In this document: piece after piece, positions 7,989-17,314 of the stretch
Numbering within the stretch: the first letter of the stretch is position 1
Layout of the letters: each line of letters starts with the position of its first letter
Source of the DNA: Gemmobacter megaterium
Lineage (GTDB): Bacteria > Pseudomonadota > Alphaproteobacteria > Rhodobacterales > Rhodobacteraceae
Reading direction: 5' to 3'
Assembly: GCF_900156815.1 (NCBI RefSeq)
Contig: NZ_FTOT01000001.1
Location: forward strand, 124,001 to 188,000
Length of the DNA: 64,000 nt
The notes under the pieces: generated by a model
Databases searched by the model: none
Told to the model about the DNA's origin: nothing
What the model saw: the letters and a program-made list of their open reading frames with translations, nothing else
Translations under genes and position numbers: made by a program

Positions 7989-9593
7989 ATGAAGCTGACG
8001 ACCAAGGCCCTTCCGACTTCGGAGACCTTCAAGGCGAACCGCGCCGCGCATCTGGCATTGCTGGACACCGTTGCCCAGGCCGCAGCGGCGGCAGCGGCAG
8101 GGGGCGGCGAAAAGGCCCGCGCCCGCCACATCGCCCGTGGCAAGATGGCCCCGCGCGACCGGGTGGCCAACCTGCTGGATCCCGGCTCGCCGTTTCTGGA
8201 AATCGGCGCCACGGCGGCGCATGGCCTGTACAACGGCGATGCCCCCTGCGCAGGCGTTATCACCGGCATCGGTCGCGTGATGGGGCAAGAGGTGATGGTC
8301 GTGTGCAACGATGCCACGGTCAAGGGTGGCACCTACTACCCGATGACCGTGAAAAAGCACCTGCGCGCGCAAGAGATTGCCGAGGAATGCCAGTTGCCCT
8401 GCGTCTATCTGGTGGATTCGGGCGGTGCCAACCTGCCCAACCAGGATGAGGTTTTCCCCGACCGCGACCATTTCGGGCGCATTTTCTACAATCAGGCGCG
8501 GATGTCCGCCAAGGGCATTCCGCAGATTGCCGTGGTCATGGGCAGTTGCACCGCAGGCGGCGCCTATGTGCCTGCGATGTCGGATGTGACGATCATCGTC
8601 AAGGATCAGGGCACCATCTTTCTGGCCGGTCCTCCGCTGGTCAAGGCGGCCACCGGCGAGGTGGTCAGCGCCGAGGATCTGGGCGGCGGCGATGTGCATA
8701 CCCGCCTGTCCGGCGTGGCCGATTATCTGGCCGAAGACGATGCCCATGCGCTGGCGCTGGCCCGTCGTGCCGTGGGCAACCTCAACCGCGCCAAACCCGC
8801 CACCGTGCAATGGCAGTCGCCCGAAGACCCGGCCCATGACCCCGAGGACATCCTGGGTGTCGTCCCCGCCGATCTGCGCACGCCCTATGACATCCGCGAG
8901 GTCATCGCCCGCGTTGTCGACGGCAGCCGCTTTGACGAATTCAAGGCACGTTTCGGCGAAACGCTGGTGACGGGCTTTGCCCATGTGATGGGCTGTCCCG
9001 TTGGCATCATCGCCAACAACGGCGTGCTGTTCTCGGAGGCGGCGGTCAAGGGCGCGCATTTCGTCGAGCTTTGCTCGCAGCGCAATATCCCGTTGGTCTT
9101 CTTGCAAAACATCACCGGCTTCATGGTCGGTCGCAAATATGAGAACGAGGGCATCGCCCGCCATGGTGCCAAGCTTGTCACGGCGGTGGCCACCACCAAT
9201 GTGCCCAAGATCACCATGCTGGTGGGTGGCTCGTTCGGGGCAGGCAATTATGGCATGGCGGGCCGCGCCTACCAGCCGCGCTTCTTGTGGACCTGGCCCA
9301 ACAGCCGCATTTCGGTGATGGGCGGCGAACAGGCCGCCGGTGTGCTGGCCACCGTCAAGCGCGACGGGATCGAACGGGCAGGCGGCCAGTGGTCGGCTGA
9401 GGACGAGGCCGAATTCAAACGCCCGACCATCGAGATGTTCGAGCGCCAGTCCCACCCGCTTTATGCCTCGGCCCGGCTGTGGGATGATGGCATCATCGAC
9501 CCGCGCAAGACGCGGCAGGCGCTGTTCCTGTCGCTGTCGGCGGCACTGTGCGCACCCATCGAGCCGACACGCTTCGGCGTGTTCCGGATGTAG
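7989..9593 (+). CDS. mccB: Methylcrotonyl-CoA carboxylase, carboxyltransferase (beta) subunit
   Basis: Carboxyltransferase half of the biotin enzyme that converts 3-methylcrotonyl-CoA to 3-methylglutaconyl-CoA in leucine catabolism. It is 534 residues, the usual length. Both crotonase-like halves are visible: the N-terminal half with [19 protein letters not shown] and [17 protein letters not shown], and the C-terminal half with [19 protein letters not shown] and [11 protein letters not shown]. The [11 protein letters not shown] and GFMVG motifs separate MCC from propionyl-CoA carboxylase. An AT-rich promoter region containing repeated CATG words lies upstream. mccA is 1.2 kb downstream, with a nitronate monooxygenase gene between. 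Confidence 0.94.
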   Translation: MKLTTKALPTSETFKANRAAHLALLDTVAQAAAAAAAGGGEKARARHIARGKMAPRDRVANLLDPGSPFLEIGATAAHGLYNGDAPCAGVITGIGRVMGQEVMVVCNDATVKGGTYYPMTVKKHLRAQEIAEECQLPCVYLVDSGGANLPNQDEVFPDRDHFGRIFYNQARMSAKGIPQIAVVMGSCTAGGAYVPAMSDVTIIVKDQGTIFLAGPPLVKAATGEVVSAEDLGGGDVHTRLSGVADYLAEDDAHALALARRAVGNLNRAKPATVQWQSPEDPAHDPEDILGVVPADLRTPYDIREVIARVVDGSRFDEFKARFGETLVTGFAHVMGCPVGIIANNGVLFSEAAVKGAHFVELCSQRNIPLVFLQNITGFMVGRKYENEGIARHGAKLVTAVATTNVPKITMLVGGSFGAGNYGMAGRAYQPRFLWTWPNSRISVMGGEQAAGVLATVKRDGIERAGGQWSAEDEAEFKRPTIEMFERQSHPLYASARLWDDGIIDPRKTRQALFLSLSAALCAPIEPTRFGVFRM

Positions 9594-9597
9594 CGCG

Positions 9598-9753
9598 ATG
9601 AGCCGCGCGAAGCCTTGTGATCTGTCCGGCGGCCCGTGGCGGTTTCGCGCCATGTGCCTGCGGCGGGATGCGATGCCCGCCCCTGCGGTCCGGCGTGGCC
9701 TCCACGCGGCGCCCCATATGCAGCCTTGCAACGGATGGTCCCCATGCCTGTGA
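9598..9753 (+). CDS. Candidate 51-residue cysteine-containing small protein
   Basis: Short frame whose ATG lies four bases after the mccB stop and whose TGA overlaps the start of the next gene by ten bases, the spacing expected of an operonic gene. The predicted peptide is basic and has four cysteines (7, 20, 44, 50), a CLRRDAMP segment and a conspicuous APAVRRG. No Shine-Dalgarno is obvious and I do not recognise a family. It could equally be non-coding spacer in GC-rich DNA. Confidence 0.3.
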   Translation: MSRAKPCDLSGGPWRFRAMCLRRDAMPAPAVRRGLHAAPHMQPCNGWSPCL

Positions 9754-10703
9754 CGACACGCTTCACGACGGCCTTCGATCTGACCCATCCCGTGGCCCTT
9801 GCCCCCATGGCCGGGGCCGCTGGCGGCGCGCTGGCGGCGGCTGTGGCCAGGGCTGGCGGGCTTGGCCTGCTGGGCGGTGGCTACGGCGATCCCGACTGGA
9901 TCGCGGCGGAATGGGATCGGGCGGGCGATGCGCCGATTGGCGTTGGCTTCATCACCTGGCGCCTGACCCCGGCGGTGCTTGCCGCGGCGCTGGCGCGGGC
10001 GCCAAAGGCGGTGATGCTGTCCTTCGGCGATCCGGCGCCCTTTGCCGCCGCCATCCATGACGCAGGCGTTCCGCTGATCTGCCAGTGCCAGACGCTGGAC
10101 CACGCCCATGCCGCATTGGACGCCGGGGCCCGCGTGATCGTCGCCCAGGGGGCAGAGGCCGGGGGGCATGGCGCCACCCGTGGCACCATGTCGCTGGTGC
10201 CGGAACTTGCCGATCTGCTGGCTGCGCGTGCGCCCCGGACGCTGCTGCTTGCGGCGGGCGGTATCGCCGATGGCCGGGGGGTTGCGGCGGCGCTCATGCT
10301 GGGGGCCGATGGCGCCATGATCGGCTCGCGCTTCTGGGCGGCGGCCGAGGCGCTGGCGCCTGCCGGGTTCCACCAGGCCGCCGTGGCGGCCAACGGCGAT
10401 GCCACCTTGCGCAGCCGGGCGCCCGATGCGGCCCGCCTGCTGGATTGGCCCGCGCCGTTCACCATCCGCACCCTACGCAGCGCCTTTACCGACCGCTGGG
10501 CCACCGATACGGCGACCGAGGCGCTGCGTGCCGATGCCCCGGCGCGGGACCGCTGGGCCCAGGCGCAGGCCACGGGCGATGCCAAAGCGGGAAGCCCGGT
10601 CGTCGGAGAGGCCGTGGGCCTGATCCATGACATTCGCCCTGCGGCCGATATCCTTGCCAGAATTTCGTCCGAGGCAGACCAGCGCCTGCTGTCTTTGCCG
10701 TGA
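9744..10703 (+). CDS. Nitronate monooxygenase-family flavoprotein
   Basis: A 319-residue FMN-dependent TIM-barrel protein of the nitronate monooxygenase/2-nitropropane dioxygenase family. Visible motifs are the N-terminal HPVALAPMAG, the core GAEAGGHGATRG (around 135-146) that lines the FMN phosphate and substrate pocket, and LAAGGIADGRGVAAAL, where the phosphate is bound. Such enzymes oxidise toxic propionate 3-nitronate, though many relatives have other or unknown substrates. It is placed between mccB and mccA, so it may take part in acyl-CoA metabolism; that is inference. An ATG three codons upstream (9735) is an alternative start. Confidence 0.8.
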   Translation: MPVTTRFTTAFDLTHPVALAPMAGAAGGALAAAVARAGGLGLLGGGYGDPDWIAAEWDRAGDAPIGVGFITWRLTPAVLAAALARAPKAVMLSFGDPAPFAAAIHDAGVPLICQCQTLDHAHAALDAGARVIVAQGAEAGGHGATRGTMSLVPELADLLAARAPRTLLLAAGGIADGRGVAAALMLGADGAMIGSRFWAAAEALAPAGFHQAAVAANGDATLRSRAPDAARLLDWPAPFTIRTLRSAFTDRWATDTATEALRADAPARDRWAQAQATGDAKAGSPVVGEAVGLIHDIRPAADILARISSEADQRLLSLP

Positions 10704-10739
10704 TCCAGATATTCCGGGGGTGCGGGGGCAGCCCCCCGC
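10704..10739 (+). repeat. Partial copy of the structured intergenic repeat
   Basis: Immediately after the nitronate monooxygenase stop, ATATTCCGGGGGTG is followed by a GC hairpin with arms GCGGGGG (10722-10728) and CCCCCGC (10733-10739). It resembles the longer elements at 22142-22211 and 60693-60763, which read CAAATACCCTCGGGGGGTG. It may reduce read-through or protect the 3' end. Confidence 0.45.
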
Positions 10740-10773
10740 GCCGACGCCCGCCCATCCCGAACCGAGGTCCGAC

Positions 10774-12714
10774 ATGTTCCAGAAAATCCTGATCGCCAAC
10801 CGCGGCGAGATCGCCTGCCGGGTGATCGAGACCGCGCGCAAACTGGGCGTGGCAACCGTGGCCGTCTATTCCGATGCCGACCGGGGGGGCAAGCATGTCG
10901 CCATGGCGGACGAGGCGGTCCATATCGGCGGCCCGGCCCCGGCCGACAGCTACCTCCAGGGTGCTCGGATCATCGCGGCGGCGCAGGCCACCGGGGCACA
11001 GGGCATTCATCCCGGCTATGGCTTCCTGTCCGAGAACCCCGATTTCGTCGATGCGGTCGAGGCGGCGGGCCTTACCTTCATCGGGCCCTCGGCCAGCGCG
11101 ATCCGGGCCATGGGGCTCAAGGATGCCGCCAAGCGCCTGATGCAAGAGGCGGGCGTGCCCGTCGTGCCGGGCTATCATGGCGAAAACCAGGACCCCGAGC
11201 ATCTGGCGGGGGCGGCCGAGTCCATCGGGTATCCGGTCTTGATCAAGGCGGTGGCTGGCGGTGGTGGCAAGGGGATGCGCAAGGTCACACGTCCGCAGGA
11301 TTTCGCCGATGCGCTGGCCAGCGCCCAGGGCGAGGCGCGGACGGCCTTTGGCAATCCTGCGGTGCTGATCGAGAAATATGTCGAGAAACCCCGCCATATC
11401 GAGGTGCAGGTCTTTGGCGATGGCACCCGCGCGGTGCATCTGTTCGAGCGCGACTGCTCGTTGCAGCGCCGCCATCAGAAGGTGATCGAGGAAGCCCCCG
11501 CCCCCGGCATGACGGCCGAGATGCGCGCGGCCATGGGGGCCGCCGCCGTGCGCGCGGCCGAGGCGATCGGCTACAAGGGCGCGGGCACCATTGAATTCAT
11601 CGTCGACAGCAGCCGGGGCCTGCGGTCCGACGGGTTCTGGTTCATGGAGATGAACACGCGGCTTCAGGTCGAACATCCGGTGACCGAGGCGATCACCGGC
11701 GTCGATCTGGTGGAATGGCAGTTGCGTGTCGCCAGTGGCGAGTCCCTGCCTGTGCGGCAGGAGGATCTGACGATCACCGGCCATGCGTTCGAAGCGCGGC
11801 TGTATGCCGAAGACGTGCCCGCAGGGTTTCTGCCAGCGACCGGGCGGCTGGATCATCTGGCCTTTCCGCCGGGTGTGCGGGCCGACAGCGGGGTGCGCAC
11901 GGGCGATGCGATCAGCCCGTGGTATGACCCGATGATCGCCAAGGTCATCGTCCATGGCCCGACCCGTGCGGCTGCCTTGCAGCAATTGGCCGATGGGTTG
12001 GCGCGGACCCAGGTGGCGGGGTCGGTCACGAATCTGGCGTTCCTGGGGGCGCTGGCGCGGCACAGCGGATTTGCGGCCGGGGATGTCGATACCGGCTTGA
12101 TCGAACGCGACCTGTCTGCGCTGGTGGCAGACCCGCCAGTGGCCCCGGTGGTGCCGGTGGCGGCAGTGTTGGCCGCCGCAGGCCTGTGGGACGGCGCGTC
12201 TGTGCCGGGCGGCTTTGCCCTGTGGGCGCCGCTGAACCGGACCGTGCGGCTGGAGCGTGGCGACACGGTGCTGGAGGCGGTGGTCCGGCTTGCCGGTCCC
12301 GAGGCCATCGAGGTCGAGCTGGAGGGCCAGGCCCATGCCTGCCGCCGGATCGGCGGGCGCTGGTGGATCGGGGATGCGCCGTCGCAGGCGTCGGTCGTCG
12401 TGGCGGGTGGTTCAGTGCATGTCTTCGATGGCGGATGCGTCAGCTTTGCCCTGCATGACCCGCTGGCGCGGGGCCTCACGAGCGGGGCGGGTGGCAATAT
12501 CACGCTTTCGCCAATGCCGGGGCTGGTCAAGGCGGTGTTCGTGGCGACGGGGCAGGCGGTGGCGGCGGGGGATCGTCTGGCGGTTCTGGAAGCGATGAAG
12601 ATGGAGCATGTCCTGACAGCGGCGCGCGATGGTGTCGTCGCAGAGGTGCTGGTTGCCCCCGGTGCCCAGGTCGAGGCGGGCGCGGCGCTGATCGCCCTGG
12701 AACCAGAGGCATAG
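10774..12714 (+). CDS. mccA: Methylcrotonyl-CoA carboxylase, biotin carboxylase (alpha) subunit
   Basis: A 646-residue subunit that carboxylates biotin with ATP and bicarbonate and carries the biotin to MccB. The N-terminal biotin carboxylase domain begins KILIANRGEIACRV, with the glycine-rich GGGGKGM near 163-169 and the EMNTRLQVEHPVTE catalytic block near 290-303. The C-terminal BCCP domain has EAMKMEH, so the biotinylated lysine is Lys609. Length and domain order are those of the three-domain MCC alpha type. It is the last gene of the plus-strand cluster and converges on the FliM-like gene. Confidence 0.94.
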   Translation: MFQKILIANRGEIACRVIETARKLGVATVAVYSDADRGGKHVAMADEAVHIGGPAPADSYLQGARIIAAAQATGAQGIHPGYGFLSENPDFVDAVEAAGLTFIGPSASAIRAMGLKDAAKRLMQEAGVPVVPGYHGENQDPEHLAGAAESIGYPVLIKAVAGGGGKGMRKVTRPQDFADALASAQGEARTAFGNPAVLIEKYVEKPRHIEVQVFGDGTRAVHLFERDCSLQRRHQKVIEEAPAPGMTAEMRAAMGAAAVRAAEAIGYKGAGTIEFIVDSSRGLRSDGFWFMEMNTRLQVEHPVTEAITGVDLVEWQLRVASGESLPVRQEDLTITGHAFEARLYAEDVPAGFLPATGRLDHLAFPPGVRADSGVRTGDAISPWYDPMIAKVIVHGPTRAAALQQLADGLARTQVAGSVTNLAFLGALARHSGFAAGDVDTGLIERDLSALVADPPVAPVVPVAAVLAAAGLWDGASVPGGFALWAPLNRTVRLERGDTVLEAVVRLAGPEAIEVELEGQAHACRRIGGRWWIGDAPSQASVVVAGGSVHVFDGGCVSFALHDPLARGLTSGAGGNITLSPMPGLVKAVFVATGQAVAAGDRLAVLEAMKMEHVLTAARDGVVAEVLVAPGAQVEAGAALIALEPEA

Positions 12715-12841
12715 CACCCGCCGCAGCCCGGCAGGATGTGCGCGCGCGTTTGCGGCATCGGGCCGGGCGCCGGGGCCGTGGCGGCTTGCGGGCCAGGATG
12801 CGCCAATCTGGCGGCGGCATCGCTGTTCGCCCCTGACCACA

Positions 12842-13843
12842 TCAGGCACTGCGCGCAAGGGGGGCCACCGCGCCGACGGGCGCAGAGGCCGGGGCGGCGA
12901 GTGCGGGGGGCGCCACCGATGTTTGGGCCGCAGCGGTCGCATGGGCGGGGTGCTGCCCGCCCGCGTCAGTCTCTGCCGCCTGGAACTTGAGGGCGCGCAA
13001 TCCCCGGTTCTGCCCCAGCCGTGCCGTGCCCATCGGTTGCCCGGCAGGACCGATCAGGGCGATACAATCCAGCCGCGCCCCGGTCAGCGGCAGGATTGCC
13101 CCGGCCTCCAGTCCCATCGCCTGACCAAGCGGCAGCCGCAATCGACCGATTACCGCATCTATGGCCACGTCTGCCCCCAGGACCGCGCCATTCAGCGCGG
13201 CTTGCCAGGCCAGGGTCGTGGACGGCGTCTCGTCAGGGGTGTGCGGCGTGGGTTTGGGCCCCCGTCCTTCGGCCGGCAGGGCAAGCAGCACCCGCCCCCG
13301 CCGAAGGCCATCGGCGATATCAAGGTCGCAGATCAGCAAGCGGTAGGGAATATCTTCCAGCAGAAGGCCAAGCGGGCGCGGCTCGTCCAGAAACGAGGCA
13401 TAGCGAAAGCCCGCGGTCCAGCGCAGATCAGGCGAATGCGCCAGCGCGGTTTCCAGTGCGGCCAGCGCACCGTCGATCAGCCGGGCCGCCATGGCGCCAT
13501 CGGTGCGGGTGGGGCGGCGCGGCAGGGGGGGGCTGGCGGATATGCGGCCGATGGTCTGCGCCTCGATCACCGAGGCGGTCAGTTCCGGCGACATCGCCAA
13601 AAGGCCCAGCCCTTGCCCCGGCCCTTCCAGCACGGCCAGCAGCGCACGCTCGGGGACAAGTTCCAGCAGTTCCGTCAGCGAGCGGCGGTCATCGTGCAGC
13701 ACCGGGACCGCCAGATCCAGCCCGACCATATCGCGGGCGACGCGGGCAAAGGCGGTGCGCCAGGCGCGCGCACCCGTTTCGACACCGCGATGATCGGCCC
13801 TGCGCACCGCGACCTTGCGTCTGAGAACCCCCTGTGCCGACAT
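12842..13843 (-). CDS. FliM-like flagellar motor switch family protein
   Basis: A 333-residue protein with the FliM middle-domain pattern (around residues 30-190, including LGLLAMSPELTASVIEAQTIG) and a C-terminal SpoA/FliN-type domain (about 220-290, VAIDAVIGRLRLPLGQAMGLEAGAILPL). An alanine-rich tail ends the protein. The N-terminal EIDAL-type peptide with which canonical FliM binds CheY-P is not visible. No other flagellar gene is in the window. Instead it follows, on the same strand and 57 bp downstream, an operon of receiver protein and sensor kinase. It may be a motor component or a repurposed receiver partner. Confidence 0.75.
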   Translation of the reverse strand: MSAQGVLRRKVAVRRADHRGVETGARAWRTAFARVARDMVGLDLAVPVLHDDRRSLTELLELVPERALLAVLEGPGQGLGLLAMSPELTASVIEAQTIGRISASPPLPRRPTRTDGAMAARLIDGALAALETALAHSPDLRWTAGFRYASFLDEPRPLGLLLEDIPYRLLICDLDIADGLRRGRVLLALPAEGRGPKPTPHTPDETPSTTLAWQAALNGAVLGADVAIDAVIGRLRLPLGQAMGLEAGAILPLTGARLDCIALIGPAGQPMGTARLGQNRGLRALKFQAAETDAGGQHPAHATAAAQTSVAPPALAAPASAPVGAVAPLARSA

Positions 13844-13900
13844 GCCGCCACCCTTCTTCTGCGTGGGGGCCACTGTGCCATGCCGGGGTTAGCGGCAGGT

Positions 13901-16597
13901 TTACGTCCTGCGGTTTTCGGGCAGAACCAGCACCATCGGAAAGGCGACGCGAAAGGCGGCCCCGCCCTGTCCGGGAACGTAAGAGATGTCGCCATCCAGA
14001 TTCTGCATGATCTCGCGGCAGATCGCCAGGCCCAGCCCTGCGCCACCCGCCTGGGCCGAATCGGTGAGCCGGGCGAATTTCTCGAAGATCAGCGCCTGCG
14101 ATCCCTTGGCAATACCGCTGCCATTGTCGATGAAATCCACCCGGATCTGCGCGCCCTTGCGCCGGACGGCAATACGCAGCACCGGCGCCCCGGCATCACA
14201 ATATTTGCGCGAATTCGAGATCACGTTGATAAAGACCTGCGTCAGCCGGTCGATGTCCGAGGTCACGGTGATCTGTTCGCTCTGCGGGTCGCGCTGGATG
14301 GTAAAGGCGCGTTCGGGCCGGGTAGAACCGGCAGCATGGAGCGCGCGGTCCAGCATGTCATGCAGGCTGGCGCTGCGCAGGCTGAGCTGCACCGTGCCGC
14401 TTTCCAGCACCGACAGGTCCAGCAGATCATCCAGCAGCCTGGTCAGGCGGATCGCCTCGTCATGGATGATGCGGGCATAGCGCGCGTTCAGATCCGGGGG
14501 CACGTCGTCGTCCATCATGATCTCGGAAAACGCGCGGATCGAGGTCATGGGGGTGCGCAGTTCATGGCTGATCTGGCTGAGAAAGGCGTCTTTCTGAACC
14601 GAAAGCTGGGTCAGTTTCTCGTTTGCTTCGCGCAATTGGCGGGCGGTGCGGGTCAGTTCATCCTGCTGCGCTTCCAGCCGGGCGGAATATTCCATCATCT
14701 GCGCGGTTTCGTTGGCCACCGCCATCAGATCCTCGACCGATACGGCGGCGCCCCCGGCAATCTGGGCGATCATCGCATGGGCGGCTGCGGCGCCGATCGA
14801 CCCCGACAGCCGCCGTTCCAGATCGTTCATGAAATCGGGGGTGATGTCGGGCAGATAGCCATCCTTGCCCTGCACCCGAGCATGGGTCTGGAAATAGGCC
14901 AGCGCCACATCCTCGCCCATGATGCGCTGGGCCATCACCAGCAGATCCTCGGCTTCGGCCTGGCCGCGCGCCCAACTGGACGCCGGGCCCGACTGATCGA
15001 AGGCCTGAACAAAGCGCGCACCTTGCAGACGTTCCATCGGGGACGGGAAGGTCAGCAGCGATCCAAGACCGAACAGCAGGGTGTTCATGGCCAGCGACCA
15101 GAACATCGCGTGCAGCAGGGGATCCATGCCGTCGATGCCGAACAGCGCCTCGGGGCGCAACCAGCCGATCCCCCAAGGCCCCTCGACAAACACCTGCACC
15201 GGAATGACCCCGCCTTGCCCGAAGGACGGAAGATACAGCGTATACAGCCACAGCCCGTAGCCGGCACACAGCCCAAGCAACGCACCCGTGCGCGTGGCGC
15301 CGCGCCAGAACATGGCGCCCAGCATCGCGGGCAGGATCTGCGCCACCCCGACAAAGGCGATCAGCCCGGTTGCGGCCAGCGCGCCACTGCCGCCGGTCAG
15401 GGTGTAATAGCCATATCCCAGCGCCATCACCCCGGCGATGGACAATCGCCGCGCCAGCAGAACGACGCGGCGCAGGTCGCCCGGTTCTTTCCCCTTGCGT
15501 TCGCCAAAGGCCAGGATCAACGGCATGACCACATGGTTCGACACCATGGTTGCCAGCGCGATTGCCGCGACGATCACCATCGAGGTGGCCGAGGAAAACC
15601 CGCCCAGAAACGCCAGCATCGCCAACCCGCCCTGATCCAGCGCCAGAGGCAGGGTCAGCACGAACAGATCGGGGTTCGATCCTTCCGGCAGGATATCCAG
15701 GCCGACCACGGCGATGGGCACCACGAACAGGCTCATGGCGGCAAGATACAGCGGAAAGGCCCAACTGGCCGTCGTCAGGTGGCGCTCGTCGGCGTTCTCC
15801 ACCACCAGAACCTGGAACATGCGGGGCAAGGTCAGAATGGCGGCGGCGGACAGAAAGATCAGCCCGGCCCAGCGGCCCGGCACCATCTGCCATCCGGCAA
15901 TCGGCGAATTGTCGATCCGGGTCACGATATCGGCCGGGCCATCGGCGACGATCCATACGACAAAGACCCCCACCGCGACCAGCGCCACCAGCTTGACCGC
16001 CGCCTCGACGGCAATGGCCATTACCACGCCATGGTGCTGTTCGTTGGCATCCAGGTTGCGGGTGCCGAACAATACCGTGAACAGCGCCAGACCCGCCGCC
16101 ACCCACAGCGCCGTCGTGTCGCGGTCGGGCAGGTGCCAGCCATCGGGCGTGTCCGACGCAAAGACCGAAAACGACAGCGCCACCGATTGCAGTTGCAAGG
16201 CGATATAGGGCGTCGCTCCGGTAACGCAGATAGCCGTCACCACCACGCCCAGCAGGCTGGATTTGCCGTAGCGGCTGGAGATCAGATCGGCGATCGAGGT
16301 GATGCGCTGCGCCTTGGCGATCCGCACCAGCTTGCGCAGGATCACCCACCAGCCGACAAACACCAGCGTCGGGCCAAGATAGATCGTCAGGAATTCCAGC
16401 CCCGAACGCGCGGCATAGCCAACCGCGCCATAGAAGGTCCATGCGGTGCAATAGACCGACAGCGACAGCGTATAGACCATGGGCGAGCGCAGCCAGGGCA
16501 GCGTACCCGCCTCGGCCCGCCGGTCGGCCAGAAAGGCCACCGCGAACAGGAAGGCGACATAGGCAAGGCAGGCAAGGATCAGCAGGTTGAAGGGCAC
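13901..16597 (-). CDS. SLC5-type transporter-histidine kinase fusion (CbrA-like)
   Basis: An 898-residue inner-membrane sensor. Residues about 1-500 form a sodium/solute symporter-like domain with a dozen or more hydrophobic segments. A linker of about 150 residues and a coiled coil (about 640-672) follow. Then comes the kinase: phosphoacceptor His678 in SHELRTPM, N box NVISNSRKY, G1 DNGSGI, F box FEKFARL and G2 GGAGLGLAI. The architecture resembles CbrA, which senses or transports histidine; the ligand here is unknown. The start codon is GTG, three bases after the upstream gene. It is transcribed after the receiver and the 88-residue membrane protein. Confidence 0.9.
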   Translation of the reverse strand: MPFNLLILACLAYVAFLFAVAFLADRRAEAGTLPWLRSPMVYTLSLSVYCTAWTFYGAVGYAARSGLEFLTIYLGPTLVFVGWWVILRKLVRIAKAQRITSIADLISSRYGKSSLLGVVVTAICVTGATPYIALQLQSVALSFSVFASDTPDGWHLPDRDTTALWVAAGLALFTVLFGTRNLDANEQHHGVVMAIAVEAAVKLVALVAVGVFVVWIVADGPADIVTRIDNSPIAGWQMVPGRWAGLIFLSAAAILTLPRMFQVLVVENADERHLTTASWAFPLYLAAMSLFVVPIAVVGLDILPEGSNPDLFVLTLPLALDQGGLAMLAFLGGFSSATSMVIVAAIALATMVSNHVVMPLILAFGERKGKEPGDLRRVVLLARRLSIAGVMALGYGYYTLTGGSGALAATGLIAFVGVAQILPAMLGAMFWRGATRTGALLGLCAGYGLWLYTLYLPSFGQGGVIPVQVFVEGPWGIGWLRPEALFGIDGMDPLLHAMFWSLAMNTLLFGLGSLLTFPSPMERLQGARFVQAFDQSGPASSWARGQAEAEDLLVMAQRIMGEDVALAYFQTHARVQGKDGYLPDITPDFMNDLERRLSGSIGAAAAHAMIAQIAGGAAVSVEDLMAVANETAQMMEYSARLEAQQDELTRTARQLREANEKLTQLSVQKDAFLSQISHELRTPMTSIRAFSEIMMDDDVPPDLNARYARIIHDEAIRLTRLLDDLLDLSVLESGTVQLSLRSASLHDMLDRALHAAGSTRPERAFTIQRDPQSEQITVTSDIDRLTQVFINVISNSRKYCDAGAPVLRIAVRRKGAQIRVDFIDNGSGIAKGSQALIFEKFARLTDSAQAGGAGLGLAICREIMQNLDGDISYVPGQGGAAFRVAFPMVLVLPENRRT

Positions 16598-16600
16598 CGC

Positions 16601-16867
16601 CTAATCCTCTGTCTGTCCGGGGGCGGGCGGGTCTTCTCCCAGGCGGGGGGCCAGCAGGCGGGCGGCCAGGATCAGCGCGCCCCACAGCACGAACAGATAG
16701 ATCCCGTCGCGCGCCGTGGACCGCGCGCCGTCACCGGCGGGATCCCACAGGATGGGCACCAGCACCAGAAACCCGCCCAGCACCGGCAGGATGCGTGCCG
16801 CATCCCGCAGACGGCGGCTGCGATAGATGCGCGGGGCCACGAACAGCGGCTGGCGCGGCGGTTTCAT
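16601..16867 (-). CDS. Small membrane protein in the sensor-kinase operon
   Basis: An 88-residue protein with a basic N-terminus (about 1-23), two hydrophobic segments (about 25-41 and 56-71) and an acidic, proline-rich tail. It is probably an inner-membrane hairpin. It overlaps the receiver gene by four bases (ATGA) and ends three bases before the kinase start, so translation of all three is coupled. I know no function; the conserved-looking position suggests an accessory of the transporter-kinase. Confidence 0.7.
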   Translation of the reverse strand: MKPPRQPLFVAPRIYRSRRLRDAARILPVLGGFLVLVPILWDPAGDGARSTARDGIYLFVLWGALILAARLLAPRLGEDPPAPGQTED

Positions 16868-17235
16868 GCCTGACCCAGCAGCGCACGGACCGAGGCCAGA
16901 ACCTCGGCGTTGGAAAACGGTTTCGCCATGAATCCGCTGGCCCCTGCCGATTCTGCAAGTTCGCGGTCGCGCCCCTGGCCACGCGCGGTCAGCATCAGCA
17001 CGGGCAACAGCGCGGTATCCGGCTCTGCCCTCAGGTCGCGCAGGATGTCATATCCGGTGCGGCCCGGCAGCATGGCATCCAGGATCAGCGCATCGGGGCG
17101 CTCGGCCCGCACCACCTCCAGCGCATCGCGGCCCTGATCATGGCACGACACCCGGAACCCGTCGCGGGTCAGGATGAAGCGGATCGCCTCGGATATGTTC
17201 GGCTCGTCCTCGATGAGGAGCACGTGCTTGCCCAT
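16864..17235 (-). CDS. Single-domain response regulator (CheY-like receiver)
   Basis: A 123-residue stand-alone receiver. The acidic pocket is in LLIEDEPN, the phosphoacceptor is Asp53 in LILDAMLPG, the switch threonine lies in MLTARG (about 83) and the conserved lysine in MAKPFS (about 105). No output domain follows. GGGGAGG stands seven bases before the ATG, a strong ribosome-binding site. It is first in the operon receiver-membrane protein-kinase-FliM-like, so it is the natural partner of the kinase. Its output must be protein-protein contact or phosphorelay. Confidence 0.9.
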   Translation of the reverse strand: MGKHVLLIEDEPNISEAIRFILTRDGFRVSCHDQGRDALEVVRAERPDALILDAMLPGRTGYDILRDLRAEPDTALLPVLMLTARGQGRDRELAESAGASGFMAKPFSNAEVLASVRALLGQA

Positions 17236-17314
17236 CCGTCGGCCTCCCCTCCGTGCGGTTGGCATGGTGCCATGCGCGACTATTGCCGCAATTCACGGAT
17301 CTGTCAAAACCCTG

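Noticed and set aside
7842..10373. A minus-strand open frame of 843 codons opposite mccB and the monooxygenase gene
   Set aside because: Low-complexity composition and exact antisense position to conserved genes; not a gene.
12923..16873. A plus-strand open frame of more than 1300 codons opposite the FliM-like and kinase genes
   Set aside because: It is rich in Gln, Arg, Gly and His with no domain or membrane pattern, and lies antisense to two genes with clear motifs. It is a high-GC shadow frame.
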